From assembly GCF_000516985.1 (NCBI RefSeq), contig NW_006917093.1, positions 5,117,013 to 5,181,012 on the forward strand: DNA of 64,000 bases. The letters run 5' to 3'. Positions 22,192 through 35,115 of this stretch are shown in pieces. Position 1 is the stretch's first letter, and each line of letters begins with the position of its first letter. A model generated the notes under the pieces. That model had not been told where the DNA came from. It saw only the letters and a program-made list of their open reading frames with translations, and ran no database searches. Both the position numbers and the translations under genes were made by a program. This DNA is from Pestalotiopsis fici W106-1 (Eukaryota; Ascomycota; Sordariomycetes; Amphisphaeriales; Sporocadaceae).

Positions 22192-23951
22192 ATGGACGTT
22201 GACCTTCCCATACAATCAAAACCACAAATAACGACGACAGCAGAGACCGGAACAATGCGCACTGCACTGCCAACCCGCCCGGTGACATCGATGGGAGAGT
22301 CGCAAGGCCCGTCTTCCTCCAACGATGCTGCCTATGCCTCTTCAGCCGGATCGCGGAGTCCGGGCACTGAAAGTTTTACGACCTCTGGGCGGGACATGGC
22401 TACATCGCTCAGCCCGTCGCCAGTGCCATATAGCACTCTACACGACGAAAAGACTGCCAGCGCAAAAGCCAGTACAACTCCCTCAACCGGCCAAAGCGGT
22501 CAAGTCTGCAGGTAAGGCCTAGACTAATCATCTTGGACACTTTCAGGTCTAATTGAGAAATAGCAATTGCGGCACTACTAGAACGCCGTTATGGAGGCGA
22601 TCTCCCCAGGGCGCCACTATCTGCAATGCTTGTGGGCTTTATCTAAAGGCAAGGAATTCGCAACGGCCTACGAATCTAAAGCGGCCTCCTACAGTTGTAG
22701 CAGCATCGTCCACTTCGCGAAAGTCGCCCGAGCAGACATCACCAAAGCCCTGTAGCCAGACCAATGGCGCAACCTACGTGGCTGCCGATCAGACTCAGTC
22801 GGGATCCTGTCCTGGCGGAGGTCGTTGCAATGGCACAGGTGGTGCAGTGGGCTGCAGTGGCTGTCCGGCCTTTAACAATCGGGTAGCCAAGAGTGCACAA
22901 CTCAATAGTCTGCAGAATCAGGACCCGTCGACCCGTGAAAAGGACGTGGATAGTGGGCCGCAGCCAATCGATGTGGCTGCTGAAGAGGCAAATGGTCAGA
23001 ATACCACGGTTGTTATTGCCTGTCGGAATTGCGGTACAACCGTGACACCTCTGTGGCGCCGTGATGAGACCGGCCACACGATATGCAATGCTTGCGGTTA
23101 GTCATCCCGGATTTACCACGCTCTTCAAGGGTTCTCTCTGATCATTTAATTTTATAGGTCTGTACTACAAACTGCATGGAGTCCACCGACCTGTCACTAT
23201 GAAGAAGGCCATCATCAAGAGGCGTAAGAGAGTTATCCCCGTGTCGCAAGGCGGCTCGGAGGAGGGGACACCAATGGAATCGGTCGAGCAGACAGTTCAA
23301 TACTCAAGTTCGGAGGAAAGGGGCAGTACGAATGCAGATGGATCGATAAATCTTGGGTTCCGTCGGCGGAACGAGCACCCCATGACCCTTTTGCCTGAAC
23401 CAGTGCGTCACAGCCAAACCTCGACGCCTATGCCATCTTCGGATCTGGCAGCCTACCACAATGCAGTCACTCCTCAATCGATGGATGGTCGGGAAGATTC
23501 ATTGACGGACAACAACCGCCTCGCACCACTAACGTCGATTGCTGCTCTGAGCGAGCGACAATCGTCTTTGTCGCCAGCATCCTTCTTGTCGCCTTCGAGG
23601 AAACGTTCCTTTTCTCCAGCTGACTCGGAACCCCCTCAGAGCGAAATAGGACAGAGCGCAAAACGTCTCTCGTCCATCAAATCGATTCTCAACCCTCCAG
23701 CATCAGCACACAGTCCCATTTCGAACCCGATGGAGGATGCTGCTGAGTCTTTGAGGCTGTTGAGATCACCAGCAAGCACACTGTATTCTGCACCGAGCCC
23801 CATCCCGCAGTCGGCGATCCCAAACTTACCTTCGATAAACGAGAGCGAGCGGGAAAAGGCCGATCGTAGGGCAGCGCTTCGACAGGAAGCCGAGAGAATG
23901 AGAGAGATCCTAGCTGCCAAAGAGCGGGAGCTCGCTGCTCTAGGTGACTGA
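22192..23951 (+). CDS. sreA: SreA-type double-GATA zinc-finger repressor of iron uptake/siderophores
   Basis: Nuclear transcription factor of the SREA/SRE/URBS1 family, which represses siderophore synthesis and iron uptake when iron is sufficient by binding GATA sites. Exons: 22192-22511, 22564-23096, 23158-23951; 548 residues. Finger 1 is C106-x2-C109-x17-C127-x2-C130; finger 2 begins at C260 with the same spacing and is followed by a basic arm ([14 protein letters not shown]). Between them lies the family hallmark cysteine-rich stretch, [12 protein letters not shown] then GCSGC (cysteines 189, 195, 204, 207), thought to sense iron. Both introns fall within or beside a finger (the first splits the Ser codon after C106, the second the Gly after finger 2's last Cys). 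The tail ends in a short coiled coil ([20 protein letters not shown]). The two fingers plus the cysteine-rich linker separate it from AreA, NsdD and white-collar GATA factors. Confidence 0.95.
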
Positions 23952-25000
23952 AAACCCAATCTCATTCGACATTGGTCTGACGGACCATCATCATTGCTAT
24001 GAGGAACACGAGATCAAACCTCATGGCTAAAATAGAAGAGGAAACAAAGATACCTCAATACCTGGCAGCAGGATACCACTTTGACGACGTTATATTTTCT
24101 CTTGTCGGCGGCGCTCAATGGAAAATAAATATGGGTAGGCATAACAGTACATGACGAAACGACAATTTTCTGAACTCGAGGGGCGTGGTTTAGATTCGAG
24201 GGTTGCTAAAAGCAGGCCGAAAAGCGAACCGAGATGAACCAAAAAAAAAACAGCGAATCCAAAAAATAAAAGGAAAATTGGTTGAGTGGTTCTTATACAT
24301 GGCGACAAGGGCGGGGAGCAATCAAGGGTTAAACTTTTTGGGGGGAATTGGAAGCATATCTTTACTAGAAGATCATTTATTAATTTACGACGTCAAAGCA
24401 TCATGGCCAGGAGCACAGGGAACGCCAGTTTTTGCTGAGCTGGTCGAGGGCATTTTTGAGTGCCATATTTTGGTTTATCGAAAATAGTACCAATATAAAC
24501 AGCGCATTTGTCGCCTATTCAACTGTTGATTGACCCACGTACGTGAACGGATCAAGTGCTATTCCTCCATCAAATCGTGCCATTCATTTACATAGCTGTT
24601 CTGTTTATACATGCCTACATAGATTGACAATCAAGCCCAAGACCGCCCGTGCCAAGACCACGGAACCCGCCCTCCATTGGTATACAGTTATACAGTTCTA
24701 TTCTCCTGAACTCCATCCTCATTTTGTCCCCCAATGTCTTTGAAACCAAATTTCATGACGGCATGCTAGAAAGCCTCGGTGTGTTTCCCCGCCCGCAATC
24801 ACAGCTATGGTACATGATACTGCGATACATGATTTCTTGTCGTGTGTACCAAAAATAAAAAGAATGCGGGACTGCCCCTTGCCACTTTGTTTTTCCCAAT
24901 AGGAATCTCAAGTGAGGGAGATTATCCGTTTAATATCTTCTTCTTTTCTTTCTTTTCCCTCAACGACTAGAGAAAGAGGAACAGGCCTCGTTGTGTTGTT
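23952..25000. other. convergent intergenic region
   Basis: 3' regions of sreA and the tvp15-like gene. AT-rich with A runs near 24240-24275. No gene supported. Confidence 0.5.
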
Positions 25001-25857
25001 TTAGACCTGCTCGGCACCCCAGCCGGCGTCGGCCTCGCGCATGTTGGCCGGGGGCTCAATAGAGGGGATAAACTCGAGGACGGCGTAGCCGACGCCGATG
25101 AGGCCGACGAGGGAGCCGGCAATGATGCGGAGGACGCCACCGCCGAGAAGAATGGATCCCATGAAGATGTAGACTGTAGAAGACGTATTTCCCGGGGTCA
25201 GCAAAAAGGGAAGAAAGAGACACTTTGCGTGTTTGCGGTTTGAGTGGTAGGGGGGAAGAAAAGGGACAGTCTCGAAGCGAAAATACGTACAGATACCACG
25301 GCCAATGAAGGAGAAGAGAAACGAGGCGTATCGCGACACCTGAGGCGGGATCTGGAATTCGAGGAGGCCAATGGCGGCACCAAAGAGGATGACGTAGACA
25401 CCAATGATGAAGGATTGGCTATATCCCGAGGTCAGCTTTTCTGTCTGCTTAAAACACCCACCCTCCTCTTTGAATATCGCAATACAAGTTCTCTTGTCTC
25501 TGTACATTGCGACGACGGGGGCACGAGGGGAGATGGAGAAAAATACGTACAATCCGTTGGCCTCGGTGAAGAATTGCGAGATGCCACCAAGGATCATGAT
25601 TACACCAACCGCCAAGTTGACGACGCGACTGCAGAAAGAAGAGCCATTGTTAGCAATCTAAATTCGTTGCTTGGGGGCAAGGCGGCGCGACGCGATGCGA
25701 TGCGCCACATGTCGATGGAAGTATCCATTGGGAAAAACAAGAGTGGCCCTTTAGATGCCAAAAAAAGAGCTTTGGATTTCGACAATTGGGCAGGACCAGC
25801 TAAAGCTCGAGGAGCTTATTTTGTCTCTTTTGCTTACAAGATATCGGACAGCTCCAT
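25001..25857 (-). CDS. tvp15: TVP15-like Golgi membrane protein (COPI-associated family)
   Basis: Small integral membrane protein of late Golgi/Tlg2 compartments in the COPI_assoc family. Exons (minus strand): 25857-25838 (20 nt), 25628-25551, 25418-25291, 25173-25001; 132 residues, near yeast Tvp15 (143). All three introns have good donors (GTAAGC, GTACGT, GTACGT). The spliced protein starts MELSDIFRVVNLAVGVIMIL and has four hydrophobic segments, including SFIIGVYVILFGAAIGLLEF, SFLFSFIGRGIFYIFMG and IAGSLVGLIGVGYAVLEF, and an acidic/hydrophilic tail PPANMREADAGWGAEQV. The unspliced frame reads through introns and would give a false longer protein. Role in vesicle traffic is from the family, not shown here. 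Confidence 0.88.
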
Positions 25858-28800
25858 GATTGCTAAGGTGTTTCGGTGGGTGTTGCTTCGGATTTGTTGT
25901 CTGTGATGGCTTGGGAAACTCGAGTTGAGTCGCTTGGTCGTCGGGCGATGGTAGGGGGAGGAAAAAGGCTTTTGGTTGTCTCTGTAGGCAGAAGCTTTTC
26001 GGGAGGGTGAAGTTGTCTCTTTTTTCGCCAGCAAGCAGACAGATAGCTAGGTTAGTTGGCTAGTAGTTGAAGCTTGGGTTTGGGGGGCCCGCGCTAGGAC
26101 AGTCGGGAGTCTGTGTTTCGTTGCGTTGCGTCAGGAGGCCCAAGGCGAGCTTGGCAGAGTGAAGGAGACCCACCACCTGCTCTGCTTCTTTCTACTCGCT
26201 CACCTATTTTCTTTTTCTTCTTGGTAAGCTAGCAGCTACATAACAACTAAGTAAGATATGTATCCTGGTTTATAGCACGACTGCTTATTGTATATATGGC
26301 GCTGCACGAAGTCTACGTGCCAATATGAGGCCTTTTGATTTATTGAATCGAAATTATAATGAGATATATTTTCTCCCCTACTTTTCCCCCCTCTTTCTCA
26401 TTAGTTCCCCTATTGTGTGATTGATCTTTCACGGCTCGTTCTTTGTCTTGATTGACGCCTTATCAATTGAAAGTTGCAATGAAATATGTTGCAAGTGCTT
26501 TATCGTACAGAGGTTTATACACATGGTACATCGAGAAATTATTTGTTATTGAGGCAACTTTTAACAACAGCAACACCACCAATTCATATTACCATAGACT
26601 GTAATTGGTCTAGTAAAAAGAATCAAGTCGTTCCATATGTGTTTTGGGCATCACTTTGGCTGCAGATTGTCCAAGTATATATCATGGTGGAACAGTTGCT
26701 TTAACCCGCAGATAATTTCAGAAACTATGCATCCCATCCCGTCATATCTCCATGATACAAATGTTTCTTCTTATTTTCCCCCCTCTCTCCCCTCCCCTCC
26801 ACTATGAACAAAACGCATTTTGGACCACATGAATATCCTTCATGTCAGTCCAAGCTCAGAGCTCAAGGCAAAGTCGAGATCGATGCAATTGTCCACGAAC
26901 TTGTTGACTGATGCTGTATCCAAGAAAACAAGCAAACGACCTCGTTCAGGATCATGCTCTCTTTCCAAGCAGTTCTTAATGAGAGAAAGATCTCCTGTAT
27001 TCGCCACAGGCAGAATAAGTTTTGCGAGGCAAGGGCAACATTTAGCCAAAGCTACCAACAGCATTGCCCAGCCATTGACCAAGAAATGTCTCAAAACAAG
27101 CCTGCTGCCTCGTGGACTGAGACAAAACATAGCCATGATTTTCATATGTATTTTGCGGGGGCGGAGAAAGGGCGTTGAAAGCCGCATTGCAGGTCATGTC
27201 TTGGAACTCCAGGTGCAGCAGTCATGTGTAACTTGGGAACTGGCTGGAGTTGCATGTGTGCTTTGTCTAATGATATTATCTTTGACTAATTGGAACCGAT
27301 GCAAATCACCGTATTCAGAGACCAATGTTGATGACTTCCGAAGCACCACCCTAGGGACAACATGTGACAACATGAACGGGCAGACCCAAGTGTTGCTTGC
27401 TTTCTGTCTGCAGCCAGCTAGTACGACACGATGCCCCGTGTATATGCATCATGGCCAACCTCGAATTGAGATGTATCAGCAATAGCTACTTTCACTAGTC
27501 TGTAGCTTGGCGTTCATGTGTTGTATGATTGTCTGATCATAGCAGGGGCTACCCATCGACAACACTAAGCTCTATCGTTGGTCATTCTTAAAGGATATAT
27601 ATTTAATTTGCGATCCTTGTAAATTGATTCGATTCATCTACAAAGCATCATCGACTTCAATTTGAGCACAGAATTGTGAATCTCCAAAGTCCACAGAAAA
27701 CAGTAAGTTTTGTGCTTAGCTACTATGTTGGTAACAAGAGGAGCAGTTCCTCACACGAGAACGACATTGAGGTGACAGATACCATGGCAGAATCTTTCGT
27801 CAGCCGACGTCCTGGTCGGGCCAAAGGTCTATCGCTGGACATTGTGGCCGACCACCGACCGAGTACAAGTAACTTTCCACATACTGCTATGGGGTATTTG
27901 AATTTTCCACATATTGCTATGGGGTATTTGAATTTTCATGACGGGTTCCGAGGGCCCATACTGGCTTGACTGGCCAAAAAAAACTAAAAAAAAAACTTTG
28001 TGGCCAAGTCCATTGACCTCCAGGCCGCCCGGCCGGCCGGCAATTGAGGCGGAAGGCTAACTTTGGTATAATCCAGCTTCCCACCCATCTAGCGTTAAAG
28101 CTACGCGGGAACAATGGAGCCGTTGGGTTGGGTCCTGATGCTTCCGCTATCAATAATCTACCCATTCAAGCCATCCAGTCCCAGTCTGGAAAGCACGAGG
28201 AAAGTTTACACTGACCACGGCAGGGCAAGTTGTAAGATCGTGGCGGGATGGCTAAGAAGTACAATGCTTTCCGAGGAGTAGAACTAGCTGGGCAACCTGG
28301 TGGTTGGGCCTTTGACACAAGATCTCGAGTATCAAAGCAAACGAGGAGGAGGAGCTGGGACCACCAAGAGACTCGTCAGAGCTATACAAGGTCCCATGTG
28401 TATAATCAAGCGGGTGAAACAAAGGCAATAGTCCGAAGATGGTTGATTTGATTCAAACCCCTGCCCCCCCTTCGCACAATTCTTTCGTGTAATCGAGGTC
28501 GGTGTTCGTACAAGAACTGGCACCGAGTTGCGCGGCGGTACCACCAATGGCTCGGCACCGATTTTGACTGCCTACTACTCATCATTGCGCCCGCCCCAAT
28601 GGGATCATGACGAAGTGTACCGATATTTAAGATTTTTCATTTTTGCTAAAAATGTTTAGGTTTCTTCAGATGCGAGCCGTGTAAAGATCTGCCGCTTACC
28701 TTGGGTAGGACGTGCTAAGCCATGTTCATCTGAAGACTGAGTTTCTGCTGCTTATTTACGGACTCCCCCCAAGCAGCTTGTTCCCTACTCGTTCTTGCTT

Positions 28801-29148
28801 TTGAAATTTCTCCTTCTGCCCTTTCCGACTGCCCTTTCCGACTGACCATTATTCATCGTTTACATGTGTATTTGTTGATTTGCATTGTTGCAATATTTCC
28901 ACTTCCTTTACAATCGAAAAAAGAGAGCTGAAGACGTTTGGGCGTCTGTTCGAGGGGCTTATTGTTGATTGCACGAGTAGAGGGGAACATCCCTATAATC
29001 TATATATAACCCGACCCGGTGGGGGAACTCCGGACGACCAGTACCAACACATTACGCGCGGCAACTCAACCCGCACCGATAAATCACAATAATAACGACA
29101 TCAGCGGCACATTCTTCCATGTGTATGGCAAACGAGTAAAATAGAATC
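25858..29148. other. 3.3 kb divergent intergenic region with possible coding relic
   Basis: No intact gene is supported. The left part is the tvp15 promoter. Around 26840-27270 frames on both strands are open; the minus-strand frame ending near 26840 has a coding-like C-terminus (see findings). A two-copy 30-bp tandem repeat lies at 27875-27934 and a two-copy 13-bp repeat near 28817-28842. A GC-rich palindromic GGCCGGCCGG-type patch is at about 28025-28041, beside A runs at 27977-27995. The right end is the promoter and leader of the next gene. Confidence 0.45.
27875..27934. repeat. 30-bp tandem duplication, two copies
   Basis: Two adjacent copies of a 30-mer beginning TTCCACATA and ending TTTGAATT, differing at one base (C in copy 1, T in copy 2). 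The length is a multiple of three, so an open frame through it (27676-27969) repeats ten residues (FPHTAMGYLN / FPHIAMGYLN), though that frame has no other support. Confidence 0.85.
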
Positions 29149-31234
29149 ATGGTCGATTGGTTTGCAATATCGCCGCCGAGCGTGGCGGCAACGGCAACTC
29201 CTCAGGATCCAGAATTGGTGAATATATTCCTTCATGCTCCATCTTGTGGTATATCCGTTGTGCACAACGTGCTTGCACAAACTGCTGCTGCACATGATTG
29301 ATATACTCGGCTAACAAAATCCCTTGCTTGCACAGTCACCTTCTGCGAACACAACCTCCCCCGAATCAGCAGCCAGCAATGGACCGCCTTACCTACCAGA
29401 TACAGCCCAGGTGGGCGGCCAACCCATACCGTCCATTGACGATCCAATTTGTGCCGTGTTGGCCTTCTTTTTCCTGATAGCAACGGCGGCGCACATGGCC
29501 ATTTTCCAGATCAATAAGAAACATGGTCACCTCTTCGTATTCAGCGCCATGATGTTTGCCTTCAGCCTCATTCGGGCCCTGGCGCTCCTGCTGCGCATTG
29601 CCCAGGCAGGCTATCCGACCAATGGACGTCTGGCCATTGCTGCCAGCGTCCTAACCATGGCCGGCACGATTCTCGTCTTCATTATCAACCTCTTCTTTGC
29701 CCAGCGGATCCTGCGCGGCTACCACCCCAACTTTGGCTGGAGCAAGCCCGCACGCATCGTGTTCCGCTTCCTCGTCGCCAGCGTCGTCATCTCGCTGCTC
29801 ATGGTCATCATTTCGACAGTGCAGTCCTTCTTCACTCTCGATGAGGGGACGCGGATGCGCAGTCACAAGGTCCAGCTCTTTGGCGGCACTTACATGGCGG
29901 TCCTGGCCTTCTTGCCCATCCCCATTGTGGTGCTGGCCGCCATCCTGCCGCGCAAGTACGTGATTGAAAAGTTTGGCTCCGGTTCCTGGCGCGCCAAGCT
30001 CTTCATTGTCCTCTTTGTCGCGGCCATTGAGAGCCTCGGCGCTGGCTTCCGCGCCGGTACCAACTTTGTGCCCCGGCCCATGAACGACCCGGCCTGGTAC
30101 GACTCTCGCGCGGCCTACTACGTCTTCAACTTTGTCTTTGACCTGATTGTCACCTACCTTTACCTGCTCAGCGGCTTCCACCGGCGCTTTCACGTTCCCA
30201 ATGGCGCCAACGGACCCGGCTCGTACATGGGAGCGCTGCCTACAGACAGAATGTCCCATGGCAGCCTGCGGCCCATGTCGCATCAGCATCAGCATCCTCA
30301 CCACCACCATCGCCACGTGGCGCAGCCAGCATCGTTCCAATCGTGCGATACTCTCACAACGCAGCAGGGCCGGGCCCCGTCACCAAAGATGCACAACGGC
30401 AAACTGCACGTCGGCTACACCGGGTACCAAAACGCATCAGCCACGTCGCTCAAGAAGGGAGGCGGCAACAGCGTCCTTCTGCAGCAGCAGCAGCAGCGCA
30501 AGCAGCGGAACCGCCTCTCAAAATCCAATCCTCGCCCCTTTGGTCGTTCCAACGCCTCACTGGCCTCCCAGGATACGTACGTCGGCTCCATCGCCCCCAG
30601 CATTGCCGAGACCCCGAGTAGCATGTACCGGGGCTACTCGCCCATGTTGCGGCAGTTTCCCTCGGACCCCTTTGTGGGCGTAGGCGGTGGCGGCGGTGGC
30701 GGCGTCGACACGTCCATGCCGCTCCCGCCCGTGCCTGCGCTCCCCGCTTCCGCAACCGCCGCCGACAGCGGCTTGTACGGTGCGAGCCCCGATGGTACGA
30801 TCCACGAGGAGCCCGACTACATGGTGGCCGCGGGCGGCGCGGGCATGGTCGATGCCGAGGGACGACCGACGACGGGGTCGAGCGCTAGTGCCGGAGGCGG
30901 CGGCAGGGCGCGGCGACCGAGCGACGTCTTGTCCGACATGCTCGACAAGATGGAAAGTGTCCGAGAGAGCGTGGAAATGTACCGCAAGAGGGGATCCGTG
31001 GAGAGGACCACCAGTGACGGCCTGCAGGGGTGGCGAGGAGGCCTCGACTTTGAGGATGAAAAGGAGGCGCTGCCGTTGCCGCCCCCGCCGTCAGCAGTTG
31101 CAACCAACGGTGTATACAGAGCGGTCCCGACCCATGACGCGACGCCGAGGCCGAGTCTGTCAAGCTCGCGGTATGCTACGGAATTTGATGACCTTGATTC
31201 TGATGAGAAAATGGGCGAACTAAGAAAGTCATGA
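29149..31234 (+). CDS. DUF3112-family fungal multi-pass membrane protein with long disordered tail
   Basis: Function unknown; the family is restricted to fungi. Exons: 29149-29217 and 29336-31234; 655 residues. The first exon encodes a short head (MVDWFAISPPSVAATATPQ) and joins SPSANTTSPESAA in phase at a CACAG acceptor. Residues about 45-320 hold seven hydrophobic segments, with family landmarks VGGQPIPSIDDPICAVLAF, HPNFGWSK and ARAAYYVFNFVFDL-like sequence (SRAAYYVFNFVFD). The C-terminal half is low complexity and probably cytosolic: a His-rich tract (HQHQHPHHHHRH, about 340-352), a Gln run (QQQQQRKQ), a Gly run (GVGGGGGGGV, near 470) and many Ser/Pro. The topology resembles a seven-TM receptor, but no ligand or G-protein motif is evident. 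It converges on the PP2A gene. Confidence 0.85.
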
Positions 31235-32002
31235 GCGGGCTCCTTTTTTCTTTTTCTTTTTTTCCCCGGTTCACTTCCAAACCCCATCTCCCCACATTAG
31301 GTCTTTCGGAAAAAAGCCTTTCAATAATACTACCAGATTTGGGCGGTTTTACACATACAAATATAGCAGCATCATCATCATGGCCTTTTTCTCATTTTTC
31401 CTTGTACAATTTCAAGTAGATAGTCTCCTGAATTGACCACGCGGCTGACAATTAGTCACACAACTTTTCCTCTGCAATTGTACAGTGTATAAGCTTGTAT
31501 TTGGCTTCTAAAGACATCGTATTTCTGTTAGCAAGTAATGGTCGTAAAAACCCTCAGCACTTCGACAATGTCAAGTCTCGAGTCGTGAAAAATAGGTTGC
31601 GGTTCATCAGGAGAATCTATCATTATCTCTAGTATTTCCCGGCTTACCATCTTCTAGCGTTTGTTCCAGACATGTACGACGAAAACATTGACTGCTGCAA
31701 CCGTGGGTTGAACACTGGGAGGGCATAGCCAGGACCCCTCCACTTTCCATACTCTGCGCACATTGACAGTTCTACCTGTATTACCGGGCCGAGTAGTTCC
31801 CGTCACGCCGATGCGGGTCCACGAGCTTAGCAATAGAGTTTCGCCGAAGAGTAATCGTACAGTACGCAACATGTTGTGGCCTGTCGCGCTCATCCTGCAG
31901 GTCTGCAAGTTTTAAGAGGGATTCTGTCGTATTCGTCATCATAATCTCCCAGGCTACAGACTCTAGCCTAGAGCCTGTTCGAGGCAGTGTCGCAGAACGT
32001 GA
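31235..32002. other. convergent intergenic region
   Basis: 3' UTRs of the DUF3112 gene and the PP2A gene. T-rich directly after the left stop codon. No gene seen. Confidence 0.5.
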
Positions 32003-33361
<1,359 letters not shown>

Positions 33362-35115
33362 GATGGAAATGGGGGACCGGTGTGTGAAATGCGGTGGTTG
33401 TGCGGCGTGTGTGTGGCTCGAGGCACGGGGTATCTTATCACAACAGCTTCTGTCGCGGGCTTTGGATTTTCGTCGGCGTCGTGATTGTGGACGTCACAAT
33501 CTTTGTCGGCGCCGTTTGAGGTGTCGCGTGATGGTCTTATGAGGGCGCCACTGGAGGGGGGGTTTTGGTTTGAAAGAAAGCTGAGATGGTGAAGAGTCGC
33601 AAATGACGTTGGGTAGGATGAGCAGGGGGCACCGCACCAGCAGGACCTATTAGCGTAGTTTGAGGACAGAGGGAATGCAAATCATCAACCAGTGCAGTCC
33701 GTCCAGCCAAAAAGTCAAGGTCAGGCTGCGCTGCGGGGCACAAGATCGGAGAGGGCTGAGGAATAGGAAGAATTGGGATCGGGGTTTTGGACAACTACGA
33801 CCAAATCGACAGTCAATCCTCGAGATGAATCGATTGAGACCTCGAATATTCCGGGAGCAAAAAGCAGAAGGCCAATCAGTTGCCCTTGGCGTAGATCTTG
33901 TTCAAAGTCTTTGTTGTTGTTGCCGCTAATACCTCTCCAAGGTCGGCTCGTAGCACGCGCGGGGCTGGCTAGCAATTGCTCCCTCTCTTTCTGAGCTGTT
34001 ACTGCCCCCCAAGAAACCAAAAAGCTACTACCCACTAACCTAACCTAGAGCTGTACTGACTGGTCCGTGACTTGTCCGCCGATTCTTTGCTTTCCTGTCT
34101 TTATTTTGACGCAATCAAGAGCCTCAAACCCCAAGAGGTCCGAGCTCGCCCACCACATTCAAGGAGCAAGATAATGTTTATCACAGCCCAGCAAATATGC
34201 CTAGGTACTATCAAGCTGCATGAACAAAATCAACAAATAATTGAGATGCGTTTTTCTGCTACATTCAAGACCCATCATGTTCCCCCTCTCTGCCAACTGC
34301 AAAAGATGCCACTGCCCCAAGGCACCCGATCGCATACTACTTCAATACGTACTACTTACTACCTGAGAGCTGTGTGGGTAGATGTGAACCTGTCTGAACT
34401 CACTTGTTGGCTTGACGCAGATCATTGACATTGACTCCAGACCCGTGGGACGTAACATACTCACAAGCTCCTACTCACAATTCTGTCTCTCTGAGAAATC
34501 CTAGAAGGATATGCATCCATCCCCCTTGGCTCTTCTACCTCTAAATCTGGAACGCCAAGCTGATCTTGTTACCCGCCTTGCCAAACTTCGGCGACCCACA
34601 CTGGCGACATAATGGAAAGGCTTCGGCATACCTTCAAATACTGTTACAGTCCGTAATCTTTGAATACTTTTACACCATGATTATTGTTGCAAATACAGCA
34701 CAGCACTTTTTCAAGGCCAAAGAAAGTGACGATTCAACAAGCAGCATTAATGGATGGGCCAGATTAGGCGCCATTCCATCGCCGGTCTAGACTCCAGTCC
34801 AATTCTTTACCACACACAAGGCATCGATTCTCTGCCTAATCAGACATATAGGGTCATAATCAATTTTTAGGCAGACTCCTATACTGGTCCGTCCTTTTCA
34901 TGAAACAATGGCCAATAAAGACTTGGGTCAGCACAGCTAGAGGCTCACGTGATGCCGCGTGTTTCCTTTTCCGGAAAACCCCCAATGGGAGTCCTCCAGG
35001 CTCCCGTAATATAAAGTTAACCGTGCATGTCGCGTTCTCTTTTTACATGAAAGAAAACCCGACTTTACTTGTGGCGATGATACAAATCTTTTTCTCTCAT
35101 TAATCGTGAACCATC
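33362..35115. other. divergent promoter region
   Basis: 1.75 kb between the PP2A gene and an F-box gene. Contains a CTAACCTAACCTAG string near 34037-34050. The frames present are short shadows with no recognisable product. Confidence 0.5.

Noticed and set aside
26820..27485. 221-codon plus-strand frame
   Set aside because: No recognisable domain and the opposite strand looks more coding-like in part; reported only as an uncertain relic.
29651..30340. 229-codon minus-strand frame
   Set aside because: Mirror of the GC-rich DUF3112 coding exon; low-complexity charged translation.
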